35,939 bases of DNA, from the NCBI GenBank assembly GCA_003599255.1, contig QZJF01000017.1:1-35939 (forward strand), written 5' to 3'. This stretch comes from a candidate division WWE3 bacterium (GTDB lineage Bacteria > Patescibacteriota > WWE3 > UBA101185 > UBA10185). Below are positions 27,248 to 35,939 of the stretch, piece by piece. Positions within the stretch are counted from its first letter, which is position 1, and each line of letters starts with the position of its first letter. A model generated the notes under the pieces. That model searched no databases. It was given only the letters and a program-made list of their open reading frames with translations, and was not told the origin of the DNA. Both the position numbers and the translations under genes were made by a program.

Positions 27248-28800
27248 GCATGCAAAAAAATTTAACTATCTTACTTGCAATCCTACTTATATTTGGAGGT
27301 TTGTTAAGAATTTATCACATAGAGTTTGGGTTGCCTCACAGCTTTTACGCGGACGAGCCTGAATTTTCAGAACTTGCCATAAAATATACTTACGAGATCA
27401 GAGATATTTTGAAAAACGGTGACTACTATAAATTAATTCCTATCTCATATGTTTATGGCACCTTACCGACATACATTCTCACGCTTCTGGTTATGGGGTT
27501 CAGTAAAATGAGCAACCTGTTCAACATACCTTTTGACAAGACCACTTTATTCATTTTTCAAAGAGTGATAACAGCTTTAACTTCTACCTTCCTTATTTTT
27601 ATAGGCGCTCATTTGTACAAAGCTACGATAAATAATAAATCCTGGTTTGGTTTTGCGACTACCGCCGGTCTTCTTGCGTTAAATTGGAAATTGATAGTAC
27701 ACGCTCACTATGTCAATGCAGATATTTTCCTTTCGCTGTTTATTGCTTTGTCAATTTATTATCTGGCTAAGTATCTTGAAAAAGAGATTTCAACAGGACA
27801 GCTGGTTTTGAGTGCGCTCTTCTTTGGGGCGGCTGCAGGAACAAAAATCACTGCCATGATAACCTTCCCTCTTCATCTTGCCCTCATTCTATGGAAAAAA
27901 GATTACAGGGGCGCTATTGCTTATGGCTTCATAGTCTTTGGGATCTTTGCGTTAACCAATCCCTTTTCAGTCATATTTGCCCAGGACTTTGCCTATCGGG
28001 TTTTCACACTTTCATCAAAAGAAGCCGGCCTTGTTTTTGACTCGGTCGATCTGTCAGTAACAAAATATATTGAGGCACTTATTTTCATGGCAACTCCCGT
28101 GTTTTTTATCACTTCCCTTTACGGGATGTACACCGCGTTAAAGGAAAGGGTAAACGGAAATAAAAATGTTCTTTTAATGGGAACCATATTAATCTATCTT
28201 TTATTTTTTACATTTCAGTCACGCAGAATTGACAGATGGCTGCTTCCGATTTTGCCTTTAATTCTAGTTTACACTGCTGCCGGACTAGAAAAACTAAAAA
28301 CGGAGTTCAAATTTAGAAAAGTGTTACTTACTGTGGTAATCGCCGGCGGCTTTCAGTATGCTTTTTACATCGGGCTTTTACTATCGCAGTTTCAAAGAAA
28401 TACTCCAAAATCAGAAGCATATCTGTGGGCTAAAGAAAACCTGCCGGCTACATCTACGAAACTTGCTTATACCGAGGAGGGTTTAGATCCCTTAAACAAA
28501 CTTCCGTACTCCAGGGTGCGCAAATTCGAGGTATACGCCTCGGAAAATGCACAATTTTTTATGCCCGAAGAGCCCTATCTTTATGATTATGTGATTATTT
28601 CTTCAAGACCTATGGAAAACTTCAAGAAACCTGAGGTAAAGAAACAATATCCGTTTTACTATGCACGTTGGAAATCATTTGAGGAAACGCTCCAAGATAC
28701 AAGCAAGTTTGAACTTGTAAAAGACTTCACTGTAAGTAAACCCAATTTAATTCCTCTTTCGGACGTTTTTATTTACAAAAGAATTACAGGTAATCTCTGA
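27244..28800 (+). CDS. PMT/ArnT-like membrane glycosyltransferase
   Basis: '[24 protein letters not shown]' and multiple TM segments fit PMT/GT39-like enzymes. Confidence 0.78.
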   Translation: MSMQKNLTILLAILLIFGGLLRIYHIEFGLPHSFYADEPEFSELAIKYTYEIRDILKNGDYYKLIPISYVYGTLPTYILTLLVMGFSKMSNLFNIPFDKTTLFIFQRVITALTSTFLIFIGAHLYKATINNKSWFGFATTAGLLALNWKLIVHAHYVNADIFLSLFIALSIYYLAKYLEKEISTGQLVLSALFFGAAAGTKITAMITFPLHLALILWKKDYRGAIAYGFIVFGIFALTNPFSVIFAQDFAYRVFTLSSKEAGLVFDSVDLSVTKYIEALIFMATPVFFITSLYGMYTALKERVNGNKNVLLMGTILIYLLFFTFQSRRIDRWLLPILPLILVYTAAGLEKLKTEFKFRKVLLTVVIAGGFQYAFYIGLLLSQFQRNTPKSEAYLWAKENLPATSTKLAYTEEGLDPLNKLPYSRVRKFEVYASENAQFFMPEEPYLYDYVIISSRPMENFKKPEVKKQYPFYYARWKSFEETLQDTSKFELVKDFTVSKPNLIPLSDVFIYKRITGNL

Positions 28801-29902
28801 GACGTTTGCTTCGAGAAGGATGACGCAATTTCCTCAGCGCTTTCGCTTCTATCTGTCTTATTCTTTCTCGTGTAACGCCAAATTCTTTGCCTACCTCTTC
28901 AAGTGTCCTAGTTCGTCCGTCCTTAAGCCCAAAACGAAGTTCCAACACCTTTCTTTCCCTCGGGTTTAAAGTATCCAAAACATCCTCTATATGGTCTTTT
29001 AGCAATTCCCGGCTGGCAGCTTCAAATGGAGATAGAGTAGACTCATCCTCAATAAATTCTTTAAGTCTGGTGTCTTCTTCTTTCCCTACAGGTGTCTCAA
29101 GTGACGTAGTTTCCTGAGATATTTTAACGATTTCGTAAGCTTTCTCGGGCTCAATCTCCATAACCTTTGCTACTTCTTCCGGAAGTGGCGTTCTTTCCAA
29201 CTTTTGTTCCAAATCACGTTCAATTTTCTTGTATTTGTTTATTGTTTCTACCATGTGAACCGGAATACGTATTGTCTTGGCCTGATCTGCTATAGCTCTG
29301 GTAATAGCTTGGCGTATCCACCAGGTTGCGTATGTGGAAAACTTAAATCCTCTTCTCCAGTCAAACTTTTCTACAGCACGCATCAAACCAATATTACCCT
29401 CCTGAATTAAGTCCAAAAATTGCAACCCTCGCCCCATGTATCTTTTGGCTATGGATACAACGAGTCTAAGGTTGGCCCTGGCCAGCATCTCTGCCGCCTT
29501 GGCGTCATTCTTTTCGGCTCTTTTGGCAAGTGACACTTCTTCTTCTGCCGTTAAAAGATCGTATTTTCCGATTTCTCTCAGGTACATCCTAACCGGGTCC
29601 GCAGATAAGGTCTTGTCCAGCTTGATCTTTGATAAGTCAATCTCTTCCATTTCAGCCAATTTCTCGGCTTCTTTTTCAGAGGCAACATCAAATACATCAA
29701 CACCGGCTTCCAATAATTTCTCATAAAGGAAATCCAACAACTCAATGTTTTCTTCTGCGTTTGGAAATAGCTCCAAAACATTGTCTATTGTTAAGTAACC
29801 GGCTTTTTTTCCTTTTGAAACAAGTTTATTTATGGTAGCTTCATTTATTTCGATATTTTTACTTTTTGGGGTTTCTTTGTTTTTTTGAGATTTTCTAGGC
29901 AT
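28784..29902 (-). CDS. rpoD: RNA polymerase primary sigma factor
   Basis: '[27 protein letters not shown]', '[51 protein letters not shown]', region 4 '[31 protein letters not shown]'. Confidence 0.98.
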   Translation of the reverse strand: MPRKSQKNKETPKSKNIEINEATINKLVSKGKKAGYLTIDNVLELFPNAEENIELLDFLYEKLLEAGVDVFDVASEKEAEKLAEMEEIDLSKIKLDKTLSADPVRMYLREIGKYDLLTAEEEVSLAKRAEKNDAKAAEMLARANLRLVVSIAKRYMGRGLQFLDLIQEGNIGLMRAVEKFDWRRGFKFSTYATWWIRQAITRAIADQAKTIRIPVHMVETINKYKKIERDLEQKLERTPLPEEVAKVMEIEPEKAYEIVKISQETTSLETPVGKEEDTRLKEFIEDESTLSPFEAASRELLKDHIEDVLDTLNPRERKVLELRFGLKDGRTRTLEEVGKEFGVTRERIRQIEAKALRKLRHPSRSKRLRDYL

Positions 29903-29919
29903 TAGTAAACCAATTAAAT

Positions 29920-31692
29920 TTATACGCTTAAATTTTCGAGACTGGCGCGTTCTTGCATAAGCGACTCGAATTCTTTAGTTAATTTTGTCTTGCGTTTGTC
30001 GTCTTTTTCTCTCTCTGCGATGCTTATCTGTTCGGTCAATAATGTCATTTTTTGAGAAATACTGTCCCTCTTAATCCTACTAACTACCTGTCGAATTTCC
30101 CTTGCAAGACCTGTAGGATCGTTCAATAGGTCCGTGTGGTCCCACATGTAGAGGTCGAAAAAGAACTCACGGTAACTGCTGTCTTCGAGCTTTTCTGAGA
30201 ACTGATTTGGAATAAATTCCCCGGACTCCTTTCTATATTTTAATAGAGAGGCAAAAATACCTCGCAGAGTCTCATTTTTAAAGTCCTCAGGGTTAAGCTT
30301 ATACGCAAATTCCCTGAACGTGTCAAGCTCCGTCTTAAGCAATAGTGATATTATATACGATTCTAGTGATTGTTTCGATAAAAATACGGACTTTTGGATA
30401 TCCGAAGAGGCCATTTCAGCAGATTTGCCCGGATCGGAAAACATAGAAAGTACGGTTTCCTGCGACAAATCAAGCTCTTTGGCTATTTGCTTGGAATAGT
30501 GATCGATAAGCACTTTGTTTTGAATTCTTGAAAACCAGGGCATTATCTCCTCCATAATTTTCTTTTTCCCCTCAGGGGAATTCTTATTGTAACGCTTTAT
30601 TACTGAAAGAAGTATAAAGTCATATGCAGGGATCGAATTGTTGAGAACCTCCTTTGCAGTAGTAGGGTCCTTTTTAATCACCTCGTCTAAGTCCTTATAT
30701 CCGTCGGGTATTACCGCGGCGCGTACATTGAAATCCATGTTCTCCCCCAGTTCTATAGCCCGTAATACAGCGGAAACTCCTGCGGAATCAGCATCAAAAC
30801 AAAATATGATGTCCTTGGTATACCTTGCTAATATTTTGAGTTGCTCCGTTGTGAGCGAAGTGCCTGACGATGCAATTACATTTTCTATACCTGCCTGATG
30901 CGCACTTATAACGTCCATCTGTCCCTCCACAAAAACTGCGCCTTCTTTCTTTATGGCAAGCTTTGCTTTATCCAACCCATATAAAAACGAACTTTTTCTA
31001 AAAATCAGCGTCTCATTCGTGTTTAAGTATTTTGGCTCTCGGTTAATTATGGTTCTTCCCGTAAAACCAAGGACTTTTCCATCTACCGAAACAAGCGGGA
31101 ATAATACGCGCCCCCTGAATTTATCGACATAGTCGCTGTTGCCCCTTTTTACACTCACCCCGGCCAATACAAGATCCTCCCTATTCAGCCCTCTCTTCTC
31201 CAGAAACCCGGTGATCACATTGGAAGTATCGGGGGCGTACCCAAGCATAAACTTCTTGATTGTGGAATCCGATAACCCCCTGTTTTTTCTCAAATAATCA
31301 AGCCCGGGCTTGCCGAGGTCATGAGTTGTCAGAAGGAGATGGTAAAACTTTGTTGACAGTTCGTTAATATAATAAATTTGTTTTTTTAATTTGGTATTGG
31401 GATCAAGAGTATTTTTCTCAATTTTGACACCTGCGCGTTCGGCTAACATTTCCAGGGCATTCATAAACTCAATCCCCTCAATTTTTTGGATAAATGAAAT
31501 AATGTCGCCTGACTCACCACATCCGAAACATTTAAAAATCTGCAATTCCGGGGAGACCATGAAAGAAGGCGTGTTTTCAGTATGAAACGGACACACGCCC
31601 TTAAAATTTTTTCCGGCTTTTTTTAATGAAACATATCTACCAACAACGTCTACTATGTCCAACTTCTGTTTTATTTCGGATACAGCATCCAT
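29920..31692 (-). CDS. dnaG: DNA primase
   Basis: '[37 protein letters not shown]' zinc ribbon and TOPRIM '[16 protein letters not shown]'. Start moved from 31746 to ATG 31692 ([17 protein letters not shown]). Confidence 0.96.
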   Translation of the reverse strand: MDAVSEIKQKLDIVDVVGRYVSLKKAGKNFKGVCPFHTENTPSFMVSPELQIFKCFGCGESGDIISFIQKIEGIEFMNALEMLAERAGVKIEKNTLDPNTKLKKQIYYINELSTKFYHLLLTTHDLGKPGLDYLRKNRGLSDSTIKKFMLGYAPDTSNVITGFLEKRGLNREDLVLAGVSVKRGNSDYVDKFRGRVLFPLVSVDGKVLGFTGRTIINREPKYLNTNETLIFRKSSFLYGLDKAKLAIKKEGAVFVEGQMDVISAHQAGIENVIASSGTSLTTEQLKILARYTKDIIFCFDADSAGVSAVLRAIELGENMDFNVRAAVIPDGYKDLDEVIKKDPTTAKEVLNNSIPAYDFILLSVIKRYNKNSPEGKKKIMEEIMPWFSRIQNKVLIDHYSKQIAKELDLSQETVLSMFSDPGKSAEMASSDIQKSVFLSKQSLESYIISLLLKTELDTFREFAYKLNPEDFKNETLRGIFASLLKYRKESGEFIPNQFSEKLEDSSYREFFFDLYMWDHTDLLNDPTGLAREIRQVVSRIKRDSISQKMTLLTEQISIAEREKDDKRKTKLTKEFESLMQERASLENLSV

Positions 31693-31742
31693 TAGAGTTG
31701 GTATAGCATAATTAAAGTTAATAAACAAACAAAGACCTGAGT

Positions 31743-32960
31743 TCAACCGGAGAACATATTTATTATGAAATAAAGATTGGTAAAAGAAACTACCAACATG
31801 AGAATTTTCATCCTATCCGATAGTTTGTTATTTTTGGCGGTATATTCCGAGACGAACAATATGTATATAAAAGGAAGAAAGTCCAAAGAATATTTGTACC
31901 CGAACTGCACCCAGCCCACGCCAAAATACAGCAATATTGGAATACTAATTAAAAGAGACGTTAGCAGTAGAAGCAGGCTTTCGCGTTTTTTGTATGTATA
32001 AGTAAAAAGCAAAAGAAGAAAAGGAGAAGTGAAAAATATTCCCATTCCCCAAGTAGACGCCTTGATATATGGTGAGGCTAGAACGTGAGACAAACTGCCT
32101 TCTATAAACACCGGATCGGGAGACTTTAAGAAAAGATAATATAAATTCCCGGGCAGGTGCCTTAGACTAAACACTCCCATATTTCTTGCTTCCTGGTGCC
32201 ACGGCCATAATTTATTTTGAATGTAGCCCAGTTCTTTCCATGTATCATATCTGGCGTAATTATAGGCAAACATAAGCAAGAGGCACAAAATGAAGGGCCA
32301 AAGAAGCGCAAATAGCTCCTTTGCCATTCTTTTCGGGTCTTTCTTATCCAGCCAATTCTTCGAAATTACCGATAGCACAAAGAACATCAAACCAATAGCC
32401 CCTGTGAATCTTGTTAGGGCTATCAGCCCGAAAATAAGACCTATGACGGACAATGGAACACCCCTTTTGTACAAAAGATAGGACAGAAATATTAAGAATA
32501 CCGTAATCGTATGTGCCAGAAACCAACTCCAAGGAAGCATCGCCATTCCCAAGAAAGGCGTACAGACCAAAAAAGCGTATGCCCAAAATGCCACATCTTC
32601 TTTGGCTCCTTTATCTTTGAAAATTCTTTTCAGGACCAGAAACAAAAGACCCACAACAACTAAATTTAAATACCCCTGATAATATACCTGACTAAATAAC
32701 CCAAAAATCCAGACAAAAGGCATCATTAACACTGCCGGAAACGGGGGATTAGGCCAATAATAATGACCCCCGTATTCAACTGTATCCCACAAAACCCCGG
32801 GAAGTTCGACAAAATAAAGCTTTCCTTGTAAAAAAGATTGTGCTAGAAGATAATAATGATTGTTGCTGGTAACTTTAAGGTTAGAAATCACTATCAGCAC
32901 AAAAAAGAAAACTAGAGATATCTTGACCAGTTTATTCAAAACATTGGGAAATTTATCCAT
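31743..32960 (-). CDS. Polytopic membrane protein, PMT/GT-C-like
   Basis: Multiple TM segments and 'NNHYYLLAQSFLQGKLYF' typical of GT-C/PMT-like proteins. Confidence 0.72.
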   Translation of the reverse strand: MDKFPNVLNKLVKISLVFFFVLIVISNLKVTSNNHYYLLAQSFLQGKLYFVELPGVLWDTVEYGGHYYWPNPPFPAVLMMPFVWIFGLFSQVYYQGYLNLVVVGLLFLVLKRIFKDKGAKEDVAFWAYAFLVCTPFLGMAMLPWSWFLAHTITVFLIFLSYLLYKRGVPLSVIGLIFGLIALTRFTGAIGLMFFVLSVISKNWLDKKDPKRMAKELFALLWPFILCLLLMFAYNYARYDTWKELGYIQNKLWPWHQEARNMGVFSLRHLPGNLYYLFLKSPDPVFIEGSLSHVLASPYIKASTWGMGIFFTSPFLLLLFTYTYKKRESLLLLLTSLLISIPILLYFGVGWVQFGYKYSLDFLPFIYILFVSEYTAKNNKLSDRMKILMLVVSFTNLYFIINMFSG

Positions 32961-32981
32961 TCTGAGTTTAAATAGTATAGT

Positions 32982-33761
32982 ATGAGCAAATATTTTGAAA
33001 GCTACATCAGAATAGCCCCATTCTCACACTCCATGTGGAGGGCAAATGAGGCTAACCTTATTTCTGCAGTACCTATAGAAAAACCTTTACTCGACATAGG
33101 TTGCGGTTTTGGAGAATTTGGTGGTGTGTTTTTTAACACCAATGTTGAAGTCGGCATAGATATTTCACAAAGAGATCTTGATATTGCTAAGGGGAAAAAA
33201 CTATTCGACAAGTTAATACTCGCAGACGCAACAAATCTTCCGTTTGAAGATGGTACTTTTGCATCCTGTATATCCATAAGTACTCTGGAACATATCAAGG
33301 ATTCAAAAAAGGTTATATGCGAGGCATACAGGGTTCTAAGGGACGGAGGTAAGTTTATCTTTACAGTTCCTACATCCGATATCAACAATCACCTTGTTGG
33401 CGCAAAATTGTTTAACAAGTTAGGTCTCCAGCAACTCGCGGATAAATACACGCGCATGTACCACAAGGTTTTTATGCATGAAACAATTGAAGAAAAGAAT
33501 ACCTGGATTCAATGGGTAAAGGATGCCGGATTTAAAGAGATTACAACCGCGGACACGATGTCAGCTGAACATGTTAGGATATTTGAACTCTTTCTGCTTC
33601 CGGCATTTCCATCACAAATTCTAAGAAAATTAACCGGAAACAGGCATATTATAAACTTCCCACTAAGAACCGAACTACTCACAAAACTTTACAAGTCATT
33701 AAATGAACGTAACGAGATAAAAATGAATAGTTCAAATATTTTAATAGTTGCATCAAGATAA
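32982..33761 (+). CDS. SAM-dependent methyltransferase (type 11-like)
   Basis: 'PLLDIGCGFGEFGGVFFN..VGIDIS' and 'SISTLEHIKDSKKVICEAYRVLRDGGKFIFTVP'. Confidence 0.9.
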   Translation: MSKYFESYIRIAPFSHSMWRANEANLISAVPIEKPLLDIGCGFGEFGGVFFNTNVEVGIDISQRDLDIAKGKKLFDKLILADATNLPFEDGTFASCISISTLEHIKDSKKVICEAYRVLRDGGKFIFTVPTSDINNHLVGAKLFNKLGLQQLADKYTRMYHKVFMHETIEEKNTWIQWVKDAGFKEITTADTMSAEHVRIFELFLLPAFPSQILRKLTGNRHIINFPLRTELLTKLYKSLNERNEIKMNSSNILIVASR

Positions 33762-34586
33762 ATGACAAACTGCAGGATATGCAATAACACAAATATCACA
33801 ACTCTTGAATTACCAAAATTTAAACTCGACCAATGCAGTGATTGTGGCTACGCTCAGTTGAGCAAATACCCTTCCGAAGAAGAAGTTGAAAAAATTTACA
33901 AAGATAACTATTTCGAGGAAAAGAGAGGATCGGATCATATAAATGATTCCAAAATGAAATTTGAGTTTGTGGAAAAATTCATAAAAAAAGATGGGCTTTT
34001 ATTGGATTTCGGGTGCGGTACGGGAAATTTTCTAAAGTCGGCAAAAGAGGCGGGATACAACGTGTGCGGGTTTGATGTTTCCGAGTATGCGGCAGAATAT
34101 GTTAAGACAAATCTGAATATTGAAACAAAATCCGGCAAGTTCAATGAGGATGTATATGCGCAGGAATCCATAGATGCTGTTACAAGTTTTGACGTTATAG
34201 AACACCTGACAAATTTTGAGTACATGGTTGATTGTTTTAAAACATGGCTAAAACCCGGAGGATACTTATTCCTAACGACCCCGGATATCAAAAGTTGGGA
34301 TGCCGTGGTATTAAAAAAGAACTGGTACGGATTTCAGAAATACCCGGAACACATAAACTTCTTTACTTCTAAATCACTGCGGATATTGCTGGAATCCCAA
34401 GGCTTTAAAGTTGAAAAGGTTAAGGTATGGGGATTTGTAAGATCTTTTGAATACATATTCACCCATTGGATAAAGAACTCGAAAGTACAAAACATTTCAT
34501 TAAAAGTACTCAGGGCGCTACATCTGCAAAACATTGAAATTTATATCCCCATGGTCGATCTTATGCTAGTTGCTAAAAAAGATTAG
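33762..34586 (+). CDS. SAM-dependent methyltransferase with N-terminal zinc-ribbon-like motif
   Basis: 'CRICNN...LDQCSDCGYAQL' and 'LLLDFGCGTGNFLKSAKEAGYNVCGFDVS'. Confidence 0.9.
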   Translation: MTNCRICNNTNITTLELPKFKLDQCSDCGYAQLSKYPSEEEVEKIYKDNYFEEKRGSDHINDSKMKFEFVEKFIKKDGLLLDFGCGTGNFLKSAKEAGYNVCGFDVSEYAAEYVKTNLNIETKSGKFNEDVYAQESIDAVTSFDVIEHLTNFEYMVDCFKTWLKPGGYLFLTTPDIKSWDAVVLKKNWYGFQKYPEHINFFTSKSLRILLESQGFKVEKVKVWGFVRSFEYIFTHWIKNSKVQNISLKVLRALHLQNIEIYIPMVDLMLVAKKD

Positions 34587-35024
34587 CACTAAACCAATTG
34601 CGCTTAATACAGTAATCGACTGCATTGTCACTTGCATAATAATAAAACACTTTTGCTCGGAAATGTTACCAAAAAGTTTTCTTATCACAACAAAATGAGA
34701 GTCAATATAATGAGGGTGATGTCTGGGTTGAATAAATTGCTGAAGAAAGAAATATAGAGTTTCTCCGACACTTCGAATAAGCCAGAAAATCAAAAAGAAT
34801 ACTATCCATATCTCAGGGCGTCCTAAATACAATGCCAACCCTGCCATACCAGCGTGGAGAAGTCCTAAAACAAATACGTCCTCCCATACAAACGCACCGA
34901 TGGGAAATGCCCACCACCAGATAAATTCGCACTCATTTGAGTTCCTTCTTATTTTGGACACCGCAAATAATGATAAAAACATAGATGACAGCCCCCAGAT
35001 TGTTACGAAAGTTGAACTCAACAT
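34566..35024 (-). CDS. Polytopic membrane protein, unknown function
   Basis: 152-aa hydrophobic ORF; convergent overlap with the preceding methyltransferase. Confidence 0.65.
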   Translation of the reverse strand: MLSSTFVTIWGLSSMFLSLFAVSKIRRNSNECEFIWWWAFPIGAFVWEDVFVLGLLHAGMAGLALYLGRPEIWIVFFLIFWLIRSVGETLYFFLQQFIQPRHHPHYIDSHFVVIRKLFGNISEQKCFIIMQVTMQSITVLSAIGLVLIFFSN

Positions 35025-35046
35025 AATCGCTTTGTTTCTTTAAATA

Positions 35047-35136
35047 TGGCGGAGGGAGGGGGATTCGAACCCCCGTGCCCCTTTCAGAGCGCGTCGCTTT
35101 CCAGGCGAGCCGAATAGTCCACTCTCGCATCCCTCC
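35047..35136 (-). tRNA. tRNA-Ser (GGA)
   Basis: Minus strand GGAGGGA...TCCCTCC acceptor, long variable arm, anticodon loop 'cctGGAaag', 'GGTTCGAATCC' T-loop, encoded CCA. Confidence 0.93.
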
Positions 35137-35196
35137 GTATTAAACACTGCCAATTTTACACTAAAGAACAAAACAAATCTTATATATAATAATACT

Positions 35197-35939
35197 ATGT
35201 CCATCAATGGGGAACGCGAAATACCGGCTTTGGCCTACGCACCGGGAGAAGAAATTGGAGTGGGGTGGGAATCTATAGTCAGGGAACTGGGACCTGACTG
35301 GGTAATTAAAGAGGTAAATCCCTTCGATAATGATGGCGAAAAAAAGCCAAAATCAGAATCCCGAATGCGATATTTAAGATCCGAAGAACGCGCAGTAAGA
35401 ATGTCACATGAACAGCAAAGGCTTCAGCAGATATTCGGCGAAGAACATTTTGAAAGAATGTACTTTATTAAAACCGCTGATGAGAAAGGTGAGGAAATAT
35501 TTTTGATGATTCAAAAAAGAGTGCATGGTGCCAACCTAAACGCATACATAAAACGCGAGGACATCACTACAGAACAGTTTATAAAAGAAAACAGGGAGCA
35601 ATTGATGGAACTTGCATGGGGAGCAAAAAAAGCATTTATCGAGTTTGGTATGCCTTTGGATTTTCACATTGGAAACATGATCAGAGAAGAAGCTACCGGA
35701 AATATAAAAATAGTTGACACAGGCGAACCCGCCCGCGGACTCGAACGATTAAGCGGGGAGATCAAACCTCAAGATGTAATGGAAATAATGGAAAGAACGG
35801 AGAAACGATTAAATACCATGCGTACATTAGAAGATAGGCTTGAATTATCACCTGAGGAGGTAAAAGCACTTAACGAGAAATACGATATTGATGAATCAGA
35901 GTTTGGAAAAAGAGTAGAGTTTCTTCAAGGTAAGAAAAA
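35197..35939 (+). CDS. Partial CDS running off the window, divergent kinase-like protein
   Basis: Open from ATG 35197 (6 nt after TATAAT) to window end; 'LDFHIGNMIREEATGNIKIVDTGEP' resembles an HxxN...D-type kinase catalytic segment. Confidence 0.6.
   Translation, partial: MSINGEREIPALAYAPGEEIGVGWESIVRELGPDWVIKEVNPFDNDGEKKPKSESRMRYLRSEERAVRMSHEQQRLQQIFGEEHFERMYFIKTADEKGEEIFLMIQKRVHGANLNAYIKREDITTEQFIKENREQLMELAWGAKKAFIEFGMPLDFHIGNMIREEATGNIKIVDTGEPARGLERLSGEIKPQDVMEIMERTEKRLNTMRTLEDRLELSPEEVKALNEKYDIDESEFGKRVEFLQGKK

Noticed and set aside
4435-33080. CTATAG hexamers inside coding regions (e.g. near 4435, 8076, 9452, 20732, 21477, 29288, 30752, 33074)
   Set aside because: Not followed by -35/-10 elements; consistent with background occurrence of an AT-rich hexamer.
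1-35939. CRISPR array, transposase, phage structural genes or rRNA
   Set aside because: No regularly spaced repeats, no terminal inverted repeats with a transposase ORF, no recognisable phage or rRNA sequence seen.

Overview
The window looks like a compact, AT-rich bacterial chromosome segment. Patescibacteria/CPR-like is my inference from short genes, recognisable CPR-type small secreted proteins and many apparently leaderless starts; no search was run. The right half (about 17.7-36 kb) is mostly core or recognisable genes: mscL, msrB, msrA, a GNAT, methyltransferases, umuC/umuD, mutL/mutS, rpoD, dnaG, PMT-like membrane proteins and tRNA-Ser(GGA). The left half (about 0.7-17.6 kb) interleaves ordinary genes (MgtC, TspO, thioredoxin-CcdA fusion, cupin, UXS-type epimerase, Tag glycosylase, HD hydrolase) with small, mostly unrecognised genes. 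The main candidate for something undescribed is a set of nine same-strand transcription units in this half. Each has the palindrome CTATAG (one TTATAG) 0-4 bp upstream of a sigma70-like -35, a 17-bp spacer in 8 of 9, a -10 that is TATAAT in 7 of 9, and a 40-70 nt leader with a purine-rich Shine-Dalgarno. The encoded proteins are small, often membrane-associated; most units end in a strong intrinsic terminator. Core genes nearby often look leaderless (-10, about 6 nt, then ATG). Other leads are a UmuD homologue that lacks the catalytic lysine and canonical cleavage junction, two unannotated micro-ORFs (43-aa Cys-rich; 48-aa membrane with an embedded terminator-like hairpin), and roughly 20-bp divergent intergenic regions.
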